DNA of 14,840 nucleotides. Source: Bacillota bacterium (GTDB taxonomy: Bacteria > Bacillota > Clostridia > Christensenellales > Borkfalkiaceae). Position 1 is the first letter of the stretch; every line of letters starts with the position of its first letter. Made by a program: the position numbers and the translations under genes. A model generated the notes under the pieces. That model did no database searches. It worked only from the letters and a program-made list of their open reading frames with translations, and was not told the DNA's origin. The DNA lies in assembly GCA_003343805.1 (NCBI GenBank), contig QAKM01000072.1:1-14840 (forward strand), given 5' to 3'. This document shows positions 7,142-14,840 of this stretch, one piece after another.

Positions 7142-8811
7142 AACAGATTGTTGATGAGGACGTCTCCTTCGCCCTGAAAGACGACGGATACCGTGCCGCG
7201 GAAGGAAGCGAGCGATGCCCCGCGGTCGGATTTGAAATCGGCGGCGTCGGCAAGGAAGCTCTTCCATTTGCCCCCGCCTTGCACGAAGAACGTCTCGGTA
7301 TAGCCCGTCTCCTCCTCAACATCGGAATAAAAGACGACTTTGAGCACGGCGTCCTTTTCCGACCAGGCGTCAAAGCGGAAGGAAGCCCCCTCCGACGGTT
7401 CAAAGCGCGGTTCGCTCACGCGGTAGGTGATGATGCCCGTGCGCGTCGTGACCCCCGGGATGCCCCCGTAGCCGGGAAGCAGTTCGAGGTCGACGTGATC
7501 GGAATCGGAGAAGCAATCGGCAATGCTGCCCGCCCGCCGGCGGAACGCCGCAAAGCCGATCGTGCCCTGCTCGCTCGTGTAGAAGATGCGGCTCTTCATG
7601 CAGCCACGGTGATGTTCCCCGAGGTTGACCTCCTGGATCTTGGAAGTGACGGAGAAGCCGTTGCTGTATCGGACAAAGGTATAGACAAGTGCCTTCTCGC
7701 TCCCCTCGTACACATCGAGCGGGAACACGAAGGTATTGTCCTTTCCCATCATGCGGGCGTCGCCGAGCTTTCTCGTCCAGTCGCGCGCCTTGAAGGTCGC
7801 GGTGTTCTCCGTATAGAAGATGCCGCATTCTGCGACTTTCCCCATCGGATCGTAGGCTGCGCGGACCTTGAAGCTGCCGTCCTCGCTCGAAACGGAAAAA
7901 CTGACGGGCTTGCTCAAAAAGACGGAATGCTTCTTTAAAAATTTATCGAGGAAAAGATCGATGTTGACGAAGGAATGCCTGCCGATGAGACCGTTCCCGT
8001 GGGCGGAATAGAGGATGGCCTTTTCCACTTCGGGATTGATCTGCTGGAAGGTATCGTAGACGCGGTCGTAATTGCACTTTTTGTCGTTGATGGCGCAAAG
8101 CATCATCACGGGACATTTGACGTAAGGCGCGTAGCTCTGCGAGTCGATCCCGGCAATGAAGCGGTGGCGCTCCTCCGAGAAGATGACGTTTCCGTTCTCG
8201 GAGAACTTTTCGATATCGCGGTAGGCGAGCCATCCGGCCGCCCCGATGGAGATGAAGCAGTCGATGGGCGCGTAGGGAGCGATCTTCCACAGGATCTCGC
8301 CGCCCGTTCTCAGCCCGACGGCGCCCGCCGCGGTGACTTCGGGCCGCTCCTTCAGCCAGCGCGCGGCATACCGCGCGACGCCCGTCCATTCGTACCAGCT
8401 CGTCTCGCGGGCGGTATTGTCCACATACTGCATGGCACGCCCGGCACGCGCATAGTTGGCGTAGTCGATGTCGCGGGGATAGATGGTATGACGCCCGTCG
8501 CCCAACTCTCCGCTGTAATCGACGCCGAGAACGGCGTACCCCTTCCTGATGAAGTGCATGACGAGCTTTTCGTCGCACGGGAAACCCGCCTCGAACAGGA
8601 TGAGAACGGCCGGAAAACTGTCCAGCCCAAGCGGAGTGTAATACCGCCCGTAGATCTTGACGCGGCCATAATCGGTCTGACGGCCGAGGAAATAGACCCC
8701 GCGCATGACGGCGCCTTCCCGCTCCTCTTCGGGCAGAAATTCCTCATTGAGCGGAAGGCTGTCGTCAAAGTCCTTCCAGAGCGTGATGGGAGTTAAAATC
8801 ATGTTCGCCAA
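7132..8811 (-). CDS. Alpha/beta-hydrolase-like protein lacking the nucleophile serine
   Basis: Protein of 559 residues. Seen: residues ~35-295 look like an alpha/beta-hydrolase of the acetylxylan-esterase/peptidase S9-S15 type: GRYYTP (55-60), [11 protein letters not shown] (66-76), [11 protein letters not shown] (91-101). At the nucleophile elbow, where GxSxGG is expected, the sequence reads GLRTGG (166-171), so Arg168 replaces serine. The acid Asp243 (CAINDKKCN) and a His (271 or 279, in [13 protein letters not shown]) are present. The rest (~300-559) is beta-rich and may hold a carbohydrate-binding-like domain near the end. No signal peptide. The start is TTG at 8811, nine bases after an AGG site; ATG at 8802 would drop three residues and is poorly spaced from that site. 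It follows sbcC by 11 bases. Possibly a catalytically dead or altered enzyme; substrate unknown. Confidence 0.8.
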   Translation of the reverse strand: MANMILTPITLWKDFDDSLPLNEEFLPEEEREGAVMRGVYFLGRQTDYGRVKIYGRYYTPLGLDSFPAVLILFEAGFPCDEKLVMHFIRKGYAVLGVDYSGELGDGRHTIYPRDIDYANYARAGRAMQYVDNTARETSWYEWTGVARYAARWLKERPEVTAAGAVGLRTGGEILWKIAPYAPIDCFISIGAAGWLAYRDIEKFSENGNVIFSEERHRFIAGIDSQSYAPYVKCPVMMLCAINDKKCNYDRVYDTFQQINPEVEKAILYSAHGNGLIGRHSFVNIDLFLDKFLKKHSVFLSKPVSFSVSSEDGSFKVRAAYDPMGKVAECGIFYTENTATFKARDWTRKLGDARMMGKDNTFVFPLDVYEGSEKALVYTFVRYSNGFSVTSKIQEVNLGEHHRGCMKSRIFYTSEQGTIGFAAFRRRAGSIADCFSDSDHVDLELLPGYGGIPGVTTRTGIITYRVSEPRFEPSEGASFRFDAWSEKDAVLKVVFYSDVEEETGYTETFFVQGGGKWKSFLADAADFKSDRGASLASFRGTVSVVFQGEGDVLINNLLWL

Positions 8812-8822
8812 AATGGATTACC

Positions 8823-11399
8823 TCACTCCGCGATGATCTGCGAGCCGTGTGTTTCGGTCGCCTTCTTTACGATGAGTTTCTTTTCGATCCTGTGCTTGAG
8901 TTCCTCGACGTGCGAGATGATGCCGATGGAGAAATGCTCGCCCTTGAGCCGTTCCAGACTGTCCATGACGGTATCCACAAGGTGCTCGTCGAGCGTGCCG
9001 AATCCCTCGTCGAGGAAGAAAAATTCGATGGGACGAAGGGAGCGCAGGCAGATCTCCGCCGAAAGGGAGAGCGCCAGCGAGAGCGATACGAGGAAGGTCT
9101 CCCCGCCCGAGAGCGTGTAGACGCCGCGCACCTTGCCACCGTTGAGGTTATCCCCCACGACAAAGCCGCTGTTTCCCCCTTCGTATCGGAGAAAATAGCG
9201 TCCGTCCGTCAGGGAGAGGAGCCTGCCGCTCGCATTTTCGGCAACGTTCTGCAGATATTCCTCCGCCACAAAATCCATGAAGCGGTTGCCCTCGAGGAGC
9301 TTTTTCAGCCGTTCCGCAATCTCGGCACGGCAGGAAGCCTTCTTCGCCTCCTCTTCGAGCGCACGTTTTTTCAAAAGAGCCTCTTCCCCGCGGCGAAGTT
9401 CGTCTCGGGCGAGCGCTGCGGCCTTTGCCGTCTCACCGAACGCCTTCTGACAGAGCGAAAGCTGCTCGCGTGCCGCTGAAAGCGCTTCCTCCGTGCCTTC
9501 GGAAAGATCGGCATCTGCAAGCTCCTTGAGCCGTGCAGATACGGCGGCATCCTCCGCCTTGAACCGGTCGAGCCTCTCGCGTGCTGCCTTCCCGTCGCCG
9601 TATTTTTCGGTGAGGGCCGTCGCCTGATCCGCCGAGGAAAGACCGGCCGCTTCCAGCGTCTCTTTGAGCCGCACCTTTGCGGCAACGAGCGCAGCTCCCG
9701 CGCTCAGCAGTTTTTCCTCGGCGGCCTTCAAGGAAGCCTCCAGACCGCTCACTTCCCGCCCGGCACGTTCACGTGCGGCGAGGTTGTGTGCGCGTTCGCG
9801 CTTCAGAGCGTCGAGCTGTTTTGCAAGGGCAGAGGCGCTTTCGCCGTTCCCCTCGGAAGGAACCAGCTCTTCGAGCTCCGCCTTGAGGCGGGTGCCGTTC
9901 TCCTGCAGGTGCATGAGGCGCTCGAGATGGGCGCGGTACAGCCCGCCCTTCTTTTCCAGCTCGATGAGCTGCCCGGAGAGCCGCTCGCGCTCGCGTTCCC
10001 GCGTAGAGAACTCTTCGCGAAGTGCCTTTAAACCGCTCTCCGCCGCGCAGCGCGCCTGATATTTCTGAATGAGGGGAAGCAGTTCTTCCGCCTCGGGATG
10101 GACTTGATAGACAGAGGAAAGCTCCTTCGCAAAAGTGGCGTATTCCTCTTTCAGAAGGGCATCCTTGGCCTTCTCTTCGAGGAACTCAAAATAATTTCCG
10201 CTCCCCAACTGCTTCTGACGGGCTTCGAGGGAGGCGCGTTCCTCCTCATAGGAAAAGCCCTTGAACTGTTTGGCTTCCTCCATGTACTCGGCACGCGCCG
10301 TATTGAGCTTCTTTTCCAGCTCTTCACGCCGCTTCTTCTGCTTCTCCGCCTGCTCGGCGAGCACAAGGCGCTCCGTCAGGGCAGAGAGCGCTTCATCGGC
10401 GGCCTTTTCATCCCACAGAGAGAGCGCTTTACCGTTCTCCCGTGCGGCGTCAAGGCGCTTTTGCGTGCTTTCGAGCAGGTCGCGTGCAGCCTTTTCCTCT
10501 TTTTCCGAACGAACGGCGTCCGAATGCGCCGTTACGGCGGCCGCAGCCCGTTCGAGGCGGCCGATCTCCCCCTCGAGGGCAGTCATTTCTCCGCGGACGC
10601 AATCGAGGCGGGCAGCCCGTTCCCGAAGGGAAGCCTGCTCCTTTGCACGCTCATAGAGGCCGGAAATACGCTTTTCCCGTTCCTGCGCGGAGGCGAGGGC
10701 AGCCGAACAGCGCTTTTCCTCCCCTTCGAGGGCCTCGAGCCGCTGTCTGAGCGCGGTATTGTTGTCTTCGCTCACCTCGGCAAAGGGTTCGAGGCGCGTT
10801 ATCGCAAGTTTCTTTTCGTTTTCTGCCGCCGCACACGCCGCGTTCGCGCGCTTGACCAGGTTTTCGCCGTACTCTTCCAGATCGAAGAGCCGAGAGACGA
10901 GCTTGAGCCGTTCTGCCCGCGTAGAACGCACGAACTGCGCAAATTCCCCCTGCGGCAGGGCGATACACTTTTCAAAATCTTTCTGTTCGAGGCCGACGAT
11001 ACGCTCCAAGAACGCATTGCTCTCGGTAACCCCTTCCGAGCGGACGAGAAGCCCCTGCTCCACACGCTCGTAGACCTTGACGGTCTGGGAAGCATTCTTA
11101 CGCTTGAGTTCGCGCTCGATGCGAAAGACGCGGCGGCTCCCTTCAAACGTGATCTCAAATTCAAAGCGGACATAGGCTTTGTCGCAGGAAAAATTGATGC
11201 AGTCCCCGACCGTCGTGGAACGGGAACGGGCGATCTTACCGTACAGTGCAAAGCCGATGCAGTCAAGAATAGTGCTCTTGCCCGAGCCGGTATCTCCGAA
11301 GATGCCGAAGATCCCGTACTCGAGGAGCCTGGAAAAGTCGATGACGGCGGGTTCGGAAAAGGAATTGATCCCGCAAAATTCCAATTTCAGCGGTTTCAT
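8823..11399 (-). CDS. sbcC: Exonuclease subunit SbcC (ABC-type ATPase), short form
   Basis: ATPase subunit of the SbcCD (Rad50/Mre11-like) complex, which opens hairpins and processes double-strand ends. Seen: 858 residues. Walker A GDTGSGKST is at 35-43 and the Q-loop LPQGEFAQF is around Gln150. A long Glu/Lys/Arg/Leu-rich coiled-coil region spans about 170-720. The signature LSGGE is at 763-767, Walker B FFFLDEGFG has Asp797 and Glu798, and the D-loop is TLD (802-804). It is shorter than well-known SbcC proteins (over 1000 residues), and I find no CxxC anywhere, so the zinc hook that joins two coiled-coil tips is absent. The start overlaps the sbcD stop by four bases (ATGA) with a GGGAGGG site. 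All ATPase motifs are intact. Confidence 0.96.
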   Translation of the reverse strand: MKPLKLEFCGINSFSEPAVIDFSRLLEYGIFGIFGDTGSGKSTILDCIGFALYGKIARSRSTTVGDCINFSCDKAYVRFEFEITFEGSRRVFRIERELKRKNASQTVKVYERVEQGLLVRSEGVTESNAFLERIVGLEQKDFEKCIALPQGEFAQFVRSTRAERLKLVSRLFDLEEYGENLVKRANAACAAAENEKKLAITRLEPFAEVSEDNNTALRQRLEALEGEEKRCSAALASAQEREKRISGLYERAKEQASLRERAARLDCVRGEMTALEGEIGRLERAAAAVTAHSDAVRSEKEEKAARDLLESTQKRLDAARENGKALSLWDEKAADEALSALTERLVLAEQAEKQKKRREELEKKLNTARAEYMEEAKQFKGFSYEEERASLEARQKQLGSGNYFEFLEEKAKDALLKEEYATFAKELSSVYQVHPEAEELLPLIQKYQARCAAESGLKALREEFSTRERERERLSGQLIELEKKGGLYRAHLERLMHLQENGTRLKAELEELVPSEGNGESASALAKQLDALKRERAHNLAARERAGREVSGLEASLKAAEEKLLSAGAALVAAKVRLKETLEAAGLSSADQATALTEKYGDGKAARERLDRFKAEDAAVSARLKELADADLSEGTEEALSAAREQLSLCQKAFGETAKAAALARDELRRGEEALLKKRALEEEAKKASCRAEIAERLKKLLEGNRFMDFVAEEYLQNVAENASGRLLSLTDGRYFLRYEGGNSGFVVGDNLNGGKVRGVYTLSGGETFLVSLSLALSLSAEICLRSLRPIEFFFLDEGFGTLDEHLVDTVMDSLERLKGEHFSIGIISHVEELKHRIEKKLIVKKATETHGSQIIAE

Positions 11400-12547
11400 G
11401 CTCCCTCCCCCAAGAGCTCCAGAAAGGCCGTCACCAGTTCTCCGCCCGGCTGCGTGCCGTAGATGCTCTCGTAATACTGCGTGAACAGCTCCTCTGCGGA
11501 CAATTTTGCGCGGCTCTTGATCATAACGCTTGCCGATCCCTCCACCCTGGGGATGAGCGAGACGAGCCCCTCATTCGCAGCCCGAAGCATCCGCGTCTCC
11601 TCCGAAGTGAGCGGCTCTTTGAGATGCAGCGTAAGCTCGATATAGGCGTGATCGTATTGCTTTAAAAGCGCCTCGGCCTGTGCGGCGCCCGTGCATTCGA
11701 GGCGGACGAGCTGTCTGCCCGCACGGAGCGGGACAAGCTCCTTGACTTCCACCTTCCCGCCTTCGGTCGAAAGCAGGACAACACTCTTCTCGGCGCCTGC
11801 CTCGTCGAAGGAATATTGCAGAAGAGAGCCGCTGTAGCGGACATTCTTCATCTTCTGTACTTTATGCAGATGCCCGAGGGCAACGTAATCGAAATTTGCA
11901 AACAGAGAGACGGGAACGGCCCGGACGCCGCCCAGGTCGATGCCGCGTTCGCTTTCACTCGTCTTGCCGCCCGCGACAAAGAGATGGGACAGGAGGATGT
12001 GCGGCACGCCGCCGCGGAACCCCTGTTCCCCCGCCCCGATCCAACGGGCGACCTTTTCGGAGTAGCTCTCCTCCGTCTTTTCTTCCTTTAAGCGCGCCTC
12101 GTTGGGATAGGGAAGTGCGTTGATGTAGATGCGTTCCCCCTTTCGATCTTCGATGACGAGATAATTCTCCCCCGCCTCCACGGCACGGACGGGCCGGGAG
12201 GAACCGAGGGCGAAACGTCCGCCCCGGGGACCGAAGAGGTAGACGCCGTGCTCCTCCGCAATGGGAGCCGCAGCGGCGAGGCGCACCCCGTCGTCATGAT
12301 TCCCGGGGATGACGACGACCGCTCTGTCTTCCCCAGCAAGCTCTTTGACGGCGTGAAAAAAGACCTCCTCCGCTTCGGCCGGCGGAAGATAGGTGTCGAA
12401 TACATCCCCCGCGACGAGCACGACGGAGACGTCCTTCTCCCTGCAGATGGAGACGAGCTCTTTGAGTGCCTCGATCTGTTCGGGCAGGCGGTCCCGGTCC
12501 ATGAGCCGCTTGCCGATATGCCAATCCGATGTGTGGAGAATGTTCAC
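11396..12547 (-). CDS. sbcD: Exonuclease subunit SbcD (Mre11-like nuclease)
   Basis: Nuclease subunit of SbcCD, a two-metal calcineurin-like phosphoesterase. Seen: 383 residues with SDWHIG (7-12), AGDVFD (46-51), PGNHDD (81-86), ILLSHLFV and ALGHLHK, giving the full metal-binding set. A capping and SbcC-contacting C-terminal part follows. The start is GTG at 12547 (the sequence reads GTGAACATTCTCCAC); an AAAGGA site lies about 11 bases upstream. It is the first gene of the minus-strand array, reads from a promoter in the divergent region, and couples to sbcC by a four-base overlap. No defects are seen. Confidence 0.97.
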   Translation of the reverse strand: MNILHTSDWHIGKRLMDRDRLPEQIEALKELVSICREKDVSVVLVAGDVFDTYLPPAEAEEVFFHAVKELAGEDRAVVVIPGNHDDGVRLAAAAPIAEEHGVYLFGPRGGRFALGSSRPVRAVEAGENYLVIEDRKGERIYINALPYPNEARLKEEKTEESYSEKVARWIGAGEQGFRGGVPHILLSHLFVAGGKTSESERGIDLGGVRAVPVSLFANFDYVALGHLHKVQKMKNVRYSGSLLQYSFDEAGAEKSVVLLSTEGGKVEVKELVPLRAGRQLVRLECTGAAQAEALLKQYDHAYIELTLHLKEPLTSEETRMLRAANEGLVSLIPRVEGSASVMIKSRAKLSAEELFTQYYESIYGTQPGGELVTAFLELLGEGA

Positions 12548-12581
12548 CCTTGAAAGCGTCCTTTCTTTCTGCCAAAACGCA

Positions 12582-12610
12582 TTGCTTTTGACGGAAAGAT
12601 ATGTTATACT
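12582..12610 (+). promoter_or_regulatory. Sigma-A-type promoter for the DnaD-family gene
   Basis: The -35 is TTGCTT at 12582-12587 and the -10 is TATACT at 12605-12610, with a 17-base spacer. TGT directly before the -10 makes it an extended -10 (TGn). Transcription should start near 12617, leaving a leader of about 87 bases before the ATG at 12704. Identified by pattern only. Confidence 0.65.
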
Positions 12611-12645
12611 GTGAGACAGGACAAAACTGCCCCTTATAGTACTCT

Positions 12646-12674
12646 ATTATACATCGGCCGCCCCGAAAAAGCAA
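12646..12674 (-). promoter_or_regulatory. Sigma-A-type promoter for the sbcD-led array
   Basis: On the minus strand the -35 is TTGCTT (12674-12669) and the -10 is a perfect TATAAT (12651-12646), with a 17-base spacer. The start should fall near 12640, giving a leader of about 90 bases to the sbcD GTG. It faces the plus-strand promoter, and the two predicted transcripts overlap by roughly 20 bases. Identified by pattern only. Confidence 0.7.
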
Positions 12675-12692
12675 GCGGATAACCGAAAGTTC

Positions 12693-12696
12693 GGAG
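12693..12696 (+). promoter_or_regulatory. Ribosome binding site of the DnaD-family gene
   Basis: GGAG lies seven bases before the ATG at 12704 and supports that start. It overlaps an imperfect inverted repeat (CCGAA at 12683-12687, TTCGG at 12690-12694) that could partly mask it, though a two-base loop is too tight for a stable hairpin. Confidence 0.6.
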
Positions 12697-12703
12697 ATTT
12701 TGT

Positions 12704-14425
12704 ATGTCATTCAGCGCCTATTCCAAAGAATTTACCGCAAATATGTACACGACGGTAGAAAATCAGTTCATCACGAAGTATCTGCCCCAGGCAGACGGGG
12801 ATGCCGTGCGTGCCTACCTCTACGGGCTGTATCTGTGCAGCTGCAAGGATGAATTTGATTCGGGCGCAATGGCGAAACTTTTAAAGATCTCCGAAGAACG
12901 CCTTCGGGAGATCTTCGGATTCTGGGAGGAATGCGATCTCGTGCGCGTGCTCTCGAAAGATCCGCTCTTTGTGGAGTATCTCCCCGTCAATCCCGCCTTC
13001 GGGAAACCCAAGCCCGTCCGTGCGGAGAAATACGCCGCCTTCAACCGCGAGCTTTTAAAGCAGCTTCAGCGCGCGGGGAAGGACTTTAAGCCCTACGAAC
13101 ATCAGCGCATCCTGGAATTTTTGGAAAACTATCCGATGGAACAGGAGGCCTTCCTGCTCATTTCGGAATACTGCGTCAGAAAGGACGGCGAAAAACTCTC
13201 CTGTCAGCACATCCTGAACAAGGCAAAAAAGCTGTGCGAGGAACACAAATACACACTGGAACAGGTGGAGCGCGAACTCGCCGACTTCAACGAGAACGAG
13301 CGGGAACTCTCGCGCATCTATTCCCTCCTCGGCATCTACCGCAAACCGCAGGAGAGCGACTATCCCTTCCTCGAGCGGTGGAGAGAAGCGGGTGTGGAAG
13401 CGGGCGCCGTGGCGGCGTGTGCCGCCCATCTGAAAAAGGGCAGCATGACGACCCTGGACGCGCTCGTATCCGAACTCATCGAAAAGAACATTTCCGGCGA
13501 GAAAGAGGCCAGAGAATATCTCGACGAACGCACAAAAAAGGCCGACCTCGTCTTTCAGATCGGCCGGAAACTCGGCATCCGCATCCAGAACCCGCGCGCC
13601 TACATCGAAGAATATGCCGACAAGTGGCTGGAACACGGCTATGACGCGGACAGCCTCATGAAGATCGCCGCCTTCAGCTTTAAACTCGGATATGACTTTC
13701 AGGGCATGGACGGCATCGTCTCCTCGCTGTACGAGGCGGGGATCGTGGACGATCGAAGCGTTTCGGAACATATTGCCGCACGCGATAAGCAGCTCAAACT
13801 CCTGCAGTCGCTGCAATCGGTCTGCGGCGTCATCAAAAAGACACCGAGCGCCCTCGATATGATCGCTGCATGGAAGAGCTGGGAGTTTTCCGATGCGATG
13901 ATCCTGGAGGCGGCGAAGCGGAGCGCCGGGGCAAGTTCTCCCCTCTCCTACATCAACAAGCTGCTCTCCGAATGGAAGCGCAGCGGCGTGAAGGACATTG
14001 CGTCCATCCCCGAAAAGACGACGCAGCCTGTACAGACGCGGCGGACAGAGTACAAGAGCGAAGCGACGATCGCAGCCGATCTGAGGGGAGAGCGCGAACA
14101 CTACTATGCCGTGCTTCGTCAAAAGGCGCAGGAGCGTGCCGAACAAAACCGCCGGCTTGCCGAGAGCGATCGAGCCTTCAAAGAGGCGGATGCGGCCTGC
14201 AAGAGAGGTGAGATCGAACTTGCCCGCGCCGAAGTATTCTCCCCTGAAACAGCCGAACGGCTGCTCCGAGAACTCCGTCTGCAGGAAGAACGGCGCAGAC
14301 AGGCCCTTTTGCATCTCTCCCTTACGGAGGCAGATCTGCAGCCCAAATATGCGTGCGGCAAGTGCTCGGATACCGGCTTCTTACCGGACGGAAGAGCCTG
14401 CGACTGCTATCCCGCAAATAAGTGA
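12704..14425 (+). CDS. DnaD-family primosome protein with DnaC/DnaI loader N-domain, no AAA+ part
   Basis: Replication initiation protein of 573 residues that probably helps load DnaB helicase. Seen: residues ~31-84 resemble a winged-helix DnaD N-domain. DnaD/DnaB2-like helical domains follow, with the YxxxIxxxW-type motif twice: YIEEYADKW (300-308) and YINKLLSEW (416-424). After a linker (~432-450), residues ~455-570 match the N-terminal domain of DnaC/DnaI helicase loaders: a long charged helical stretch, then LQPKYACGKCSDTGF and a C-C-C-C set (Cys551, 554, 566, 568). In a normal loader the AAA+ ATPase comes next. Here the protein stops five residues after the last Cys and a terminator follows, so the ATPase is absent. 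It is transcribed divergently from sbcD. The DnaD identity is firm; the loader-domain call is by motif. Confidence 0.88.
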   Translation: MSFSAYSKEFTANMYTTVENQFITKYLPQADGDAVRAYLYGLYLCSCKDEFDSGAMAKLLKISEERLREIFGFWEECDLVRVLSKDPLFVEYLPVNPAFGKPKPVRAEKYAAFNRELLKQLQRAGKDFKPYEHQRILEFLENYPMEQEAFLLISEYCVRKDGEKLSCQHILNKAKKLCEEHKYTLEQVERELADFNENERELSRIYSLLGIYRKPQESDYPFLERWREAGVEAGAVAACAAHLKKGSMTTLDALVSELIEKNISGEKEAREYLDERTKKADLVFQIGRKLGIRIQNPRAYIEEYADKWLEHGYDADSLMKIAAFSFKLGYDFQGMDGIVSSLYEAGIVDDRSVSEHIAARDKQLKLLQSLQSVCGVIKKTPSALDMIAAWKSWEFSDAMILEAAKRSAGASSPLSYINKLLSEWKRSGVKDIASIPEKTTQPVQTRRTEYKSEATIAADLRGEREHYYAVLRQKAQERAEQNRRLAESDRAFKEADAACKRGEIELARAEVFSPETAERLLRELRLQEERRRQALLHLSLTEADLQPKYACGKCSDTGFLPDGRACDCYPANK

Positions 14426-14440
14426 CGGATCAACGAATCG

Positions 14441-14469
14441 CGCCCGCAGAACGATCTGCGGGCGTTTAT
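14441..14469 (+). terminator. Rho-independent terminator after the DnaD-family gene
   Basis: A perfect 10-base-pair stem (CGCCCGCAGA at 14441-14450, TCTGCGGGCG at 14455-14464) with loop ACGA is followed by TTTATCT. The T tract is short. It starts 16 bases after the stop codon and confirms that the gene ends there. The other strand has no T tract, so it works mainly for the plus strand. Confidence 0.8.
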
Positions 14470-14533
14470 CTATGATGTTGATCGATATTATGTCACGCAT
14501 ATTACTATGCAAATCGAATAAAAACGGGTTATG
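14465..14533. other. AT-rich intergenic stretch between convergent genes
   Basis: About 70 bases between the terminator and the presumed minus-strand stop. It is more AT-rich than the rest of the window and holds a small inverted repeat (GCATA..TATGC near 14498-14511). I see no gene or promoter I can support here. Confidence 0.4.
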
Positions 14534-14840
14534 TTATTCATATTCTCCGTAATCTCGGCGCGAAACAGGCGCACCGCCCGGCGGACAGGAGGATGGCTGT
14601 GCACGCGAAAGTACGCCCTTCTTCCGATCGATGCGCGGGGCGTTGCGCAGTTCGACGAGAACGACATCCACACCGATCTTGCTCACGCACTTGAGATCGA
14701 TGTAGACATCCGATTTCCCAGTCTCACCGGAGTGTCTGTTTCATCCAGACATTCCGTTTCCGCTTTCAGATAGACAGTTTTTTTTCCATATTTACTCATC
14801 AGATTCTTTGATTTTTTTGTATTTGCATCACTGAAGCTAA
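14534..14840 (-). pseudogene. Possible 3' end of an unrecognised minus-strand gene, apparently frameshifted
   Basis: One minus-strand frame is open from the right edge (14838) and reads ..MSKYGKKTVYLKAETE.. up to about 14716, after which it soon ends at a TGA (14685-14683). The next frame over, starting at the same place, reads KSDVYIDLKCVSKIGVDVVL and onward to a TAA at 14536-14534, with the G/C-rich third positions typical of this genome. Adding one base in the run GGGAAA (plus strand 14714-14719) would join them into about 101 residues plus whatever lies beyond the edge. An ATG at 14799 could be a start but lacks a ribosome binding site. No family is recognised. The antisense plus frame (14531-14773) looks like a shadow. 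This is a tentative call. Confidence 0.35.

Noticed and set aside
10098..11462. Long plus-strand open frame (454 codons) opposite sbcC
   Set aside because: It is the antisense shadow of the Glu/Lys-rich coiled-coil gene, has no recognisable domain or ribosome binding site, and sbcC is certain on the other strand.
12588..12610. TTGACG as the -35 for the TATACT box
   Set aside because: The spacer would be only 11 bases. TTGCTT six bases further upstream gives 17.
13055..14314. Long minus-strand open frame (419 codons) opposite the DnaD-family gene
   Set aside because: It resembles no family, is fully antisense to a gene with clear motifs, and has no start signal. Long antisense frames are expected in GC-rich coding DNA.
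14531..14773. Plus-strand open frame of 80 codons near the right edge
   Set aside because: It lies antisense to a minus-strand frame with better codon use, has no ribosome binding site, and matches no family.
1..14840. CRISPR arrays, tRNA or rRNA genes, transposases, toxin-antitoxin pairs
   Set aside because: I looked for regularly spaced repeats, cloverleaf-like segments and mobile-element proteins and saw none.

Overview
The window reads as chromosomal DNA from a GC-rich member of the Firmicutes, most likely class Clostridia. The evidence is the gene content: a DnaD-type primosome protein, the UPF0237 (ACT)/UPF0210 pair, a small DUF951 protein, a DegV lipid-binding protein, a Gram-positive-type signal peptidase I and oligoendopeptidase F. 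Ribosome binding sites are mostly of the AGGAGG type, and codon third positions are mostly G or C. I saw no rRNA, tRNA, CRISPR array, insertion sequence or phage gene. A finer taxonomic placement is not supportable by eye.

Layout. From 1 to 12547 everything lies on the minus strand in one tightly packed array. In order of transcription it runs: sbcD, sbcC, an alpha/beta-hydrolase-like protein, a DUF951 protein, lepB, degV, a two-helix membrane protein, an ACT-domain protein (UPF0237), a UPF0210 protein, pepF (split by a one-base frameshift) and dnaB, which leaves the window at its left edge still open. Most junctions overlap or are separated by 0 to 26 bases. The largest gap is 50 bases, before pepF. 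I see no terminator inside, so this may be one long operon. A divergent intergenic region (12548-12703) holds two sigma-A-like promoters that face each other. On the plus strand, 12704-14425 encodes a 573-residue DnaD-family protein whose C-terminus looks like the helicase-binding zinc domain of a DnaC/DnaI loader but lacks the AAA+ ATPase. A terminator hairpin follows. The last ~375 bases hold what looks like the 3' end of another minus-strand gene, apparently also shifted by one base.

How the genes fit together. Replication and repair functions sit at both ends: the DnaB replicative helicase at the left, and the SbcCD nuclease with a DnaD/loader-like protein at the right. Between them are protein export (LepB), peptide degradation (PepF), lipid binding (DegV) and poorly understood conserved genes. 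I did not find a clear new multi-gene system. The points most worth following are the DnaD-loader fusion without an ATPase, the hydrolase-like protein with Arg where the nucleophile serine should be, the short SbcC without a zinc hook, the face-to-face promoters, and the two single-base frame breaks, which may be sequence errors.
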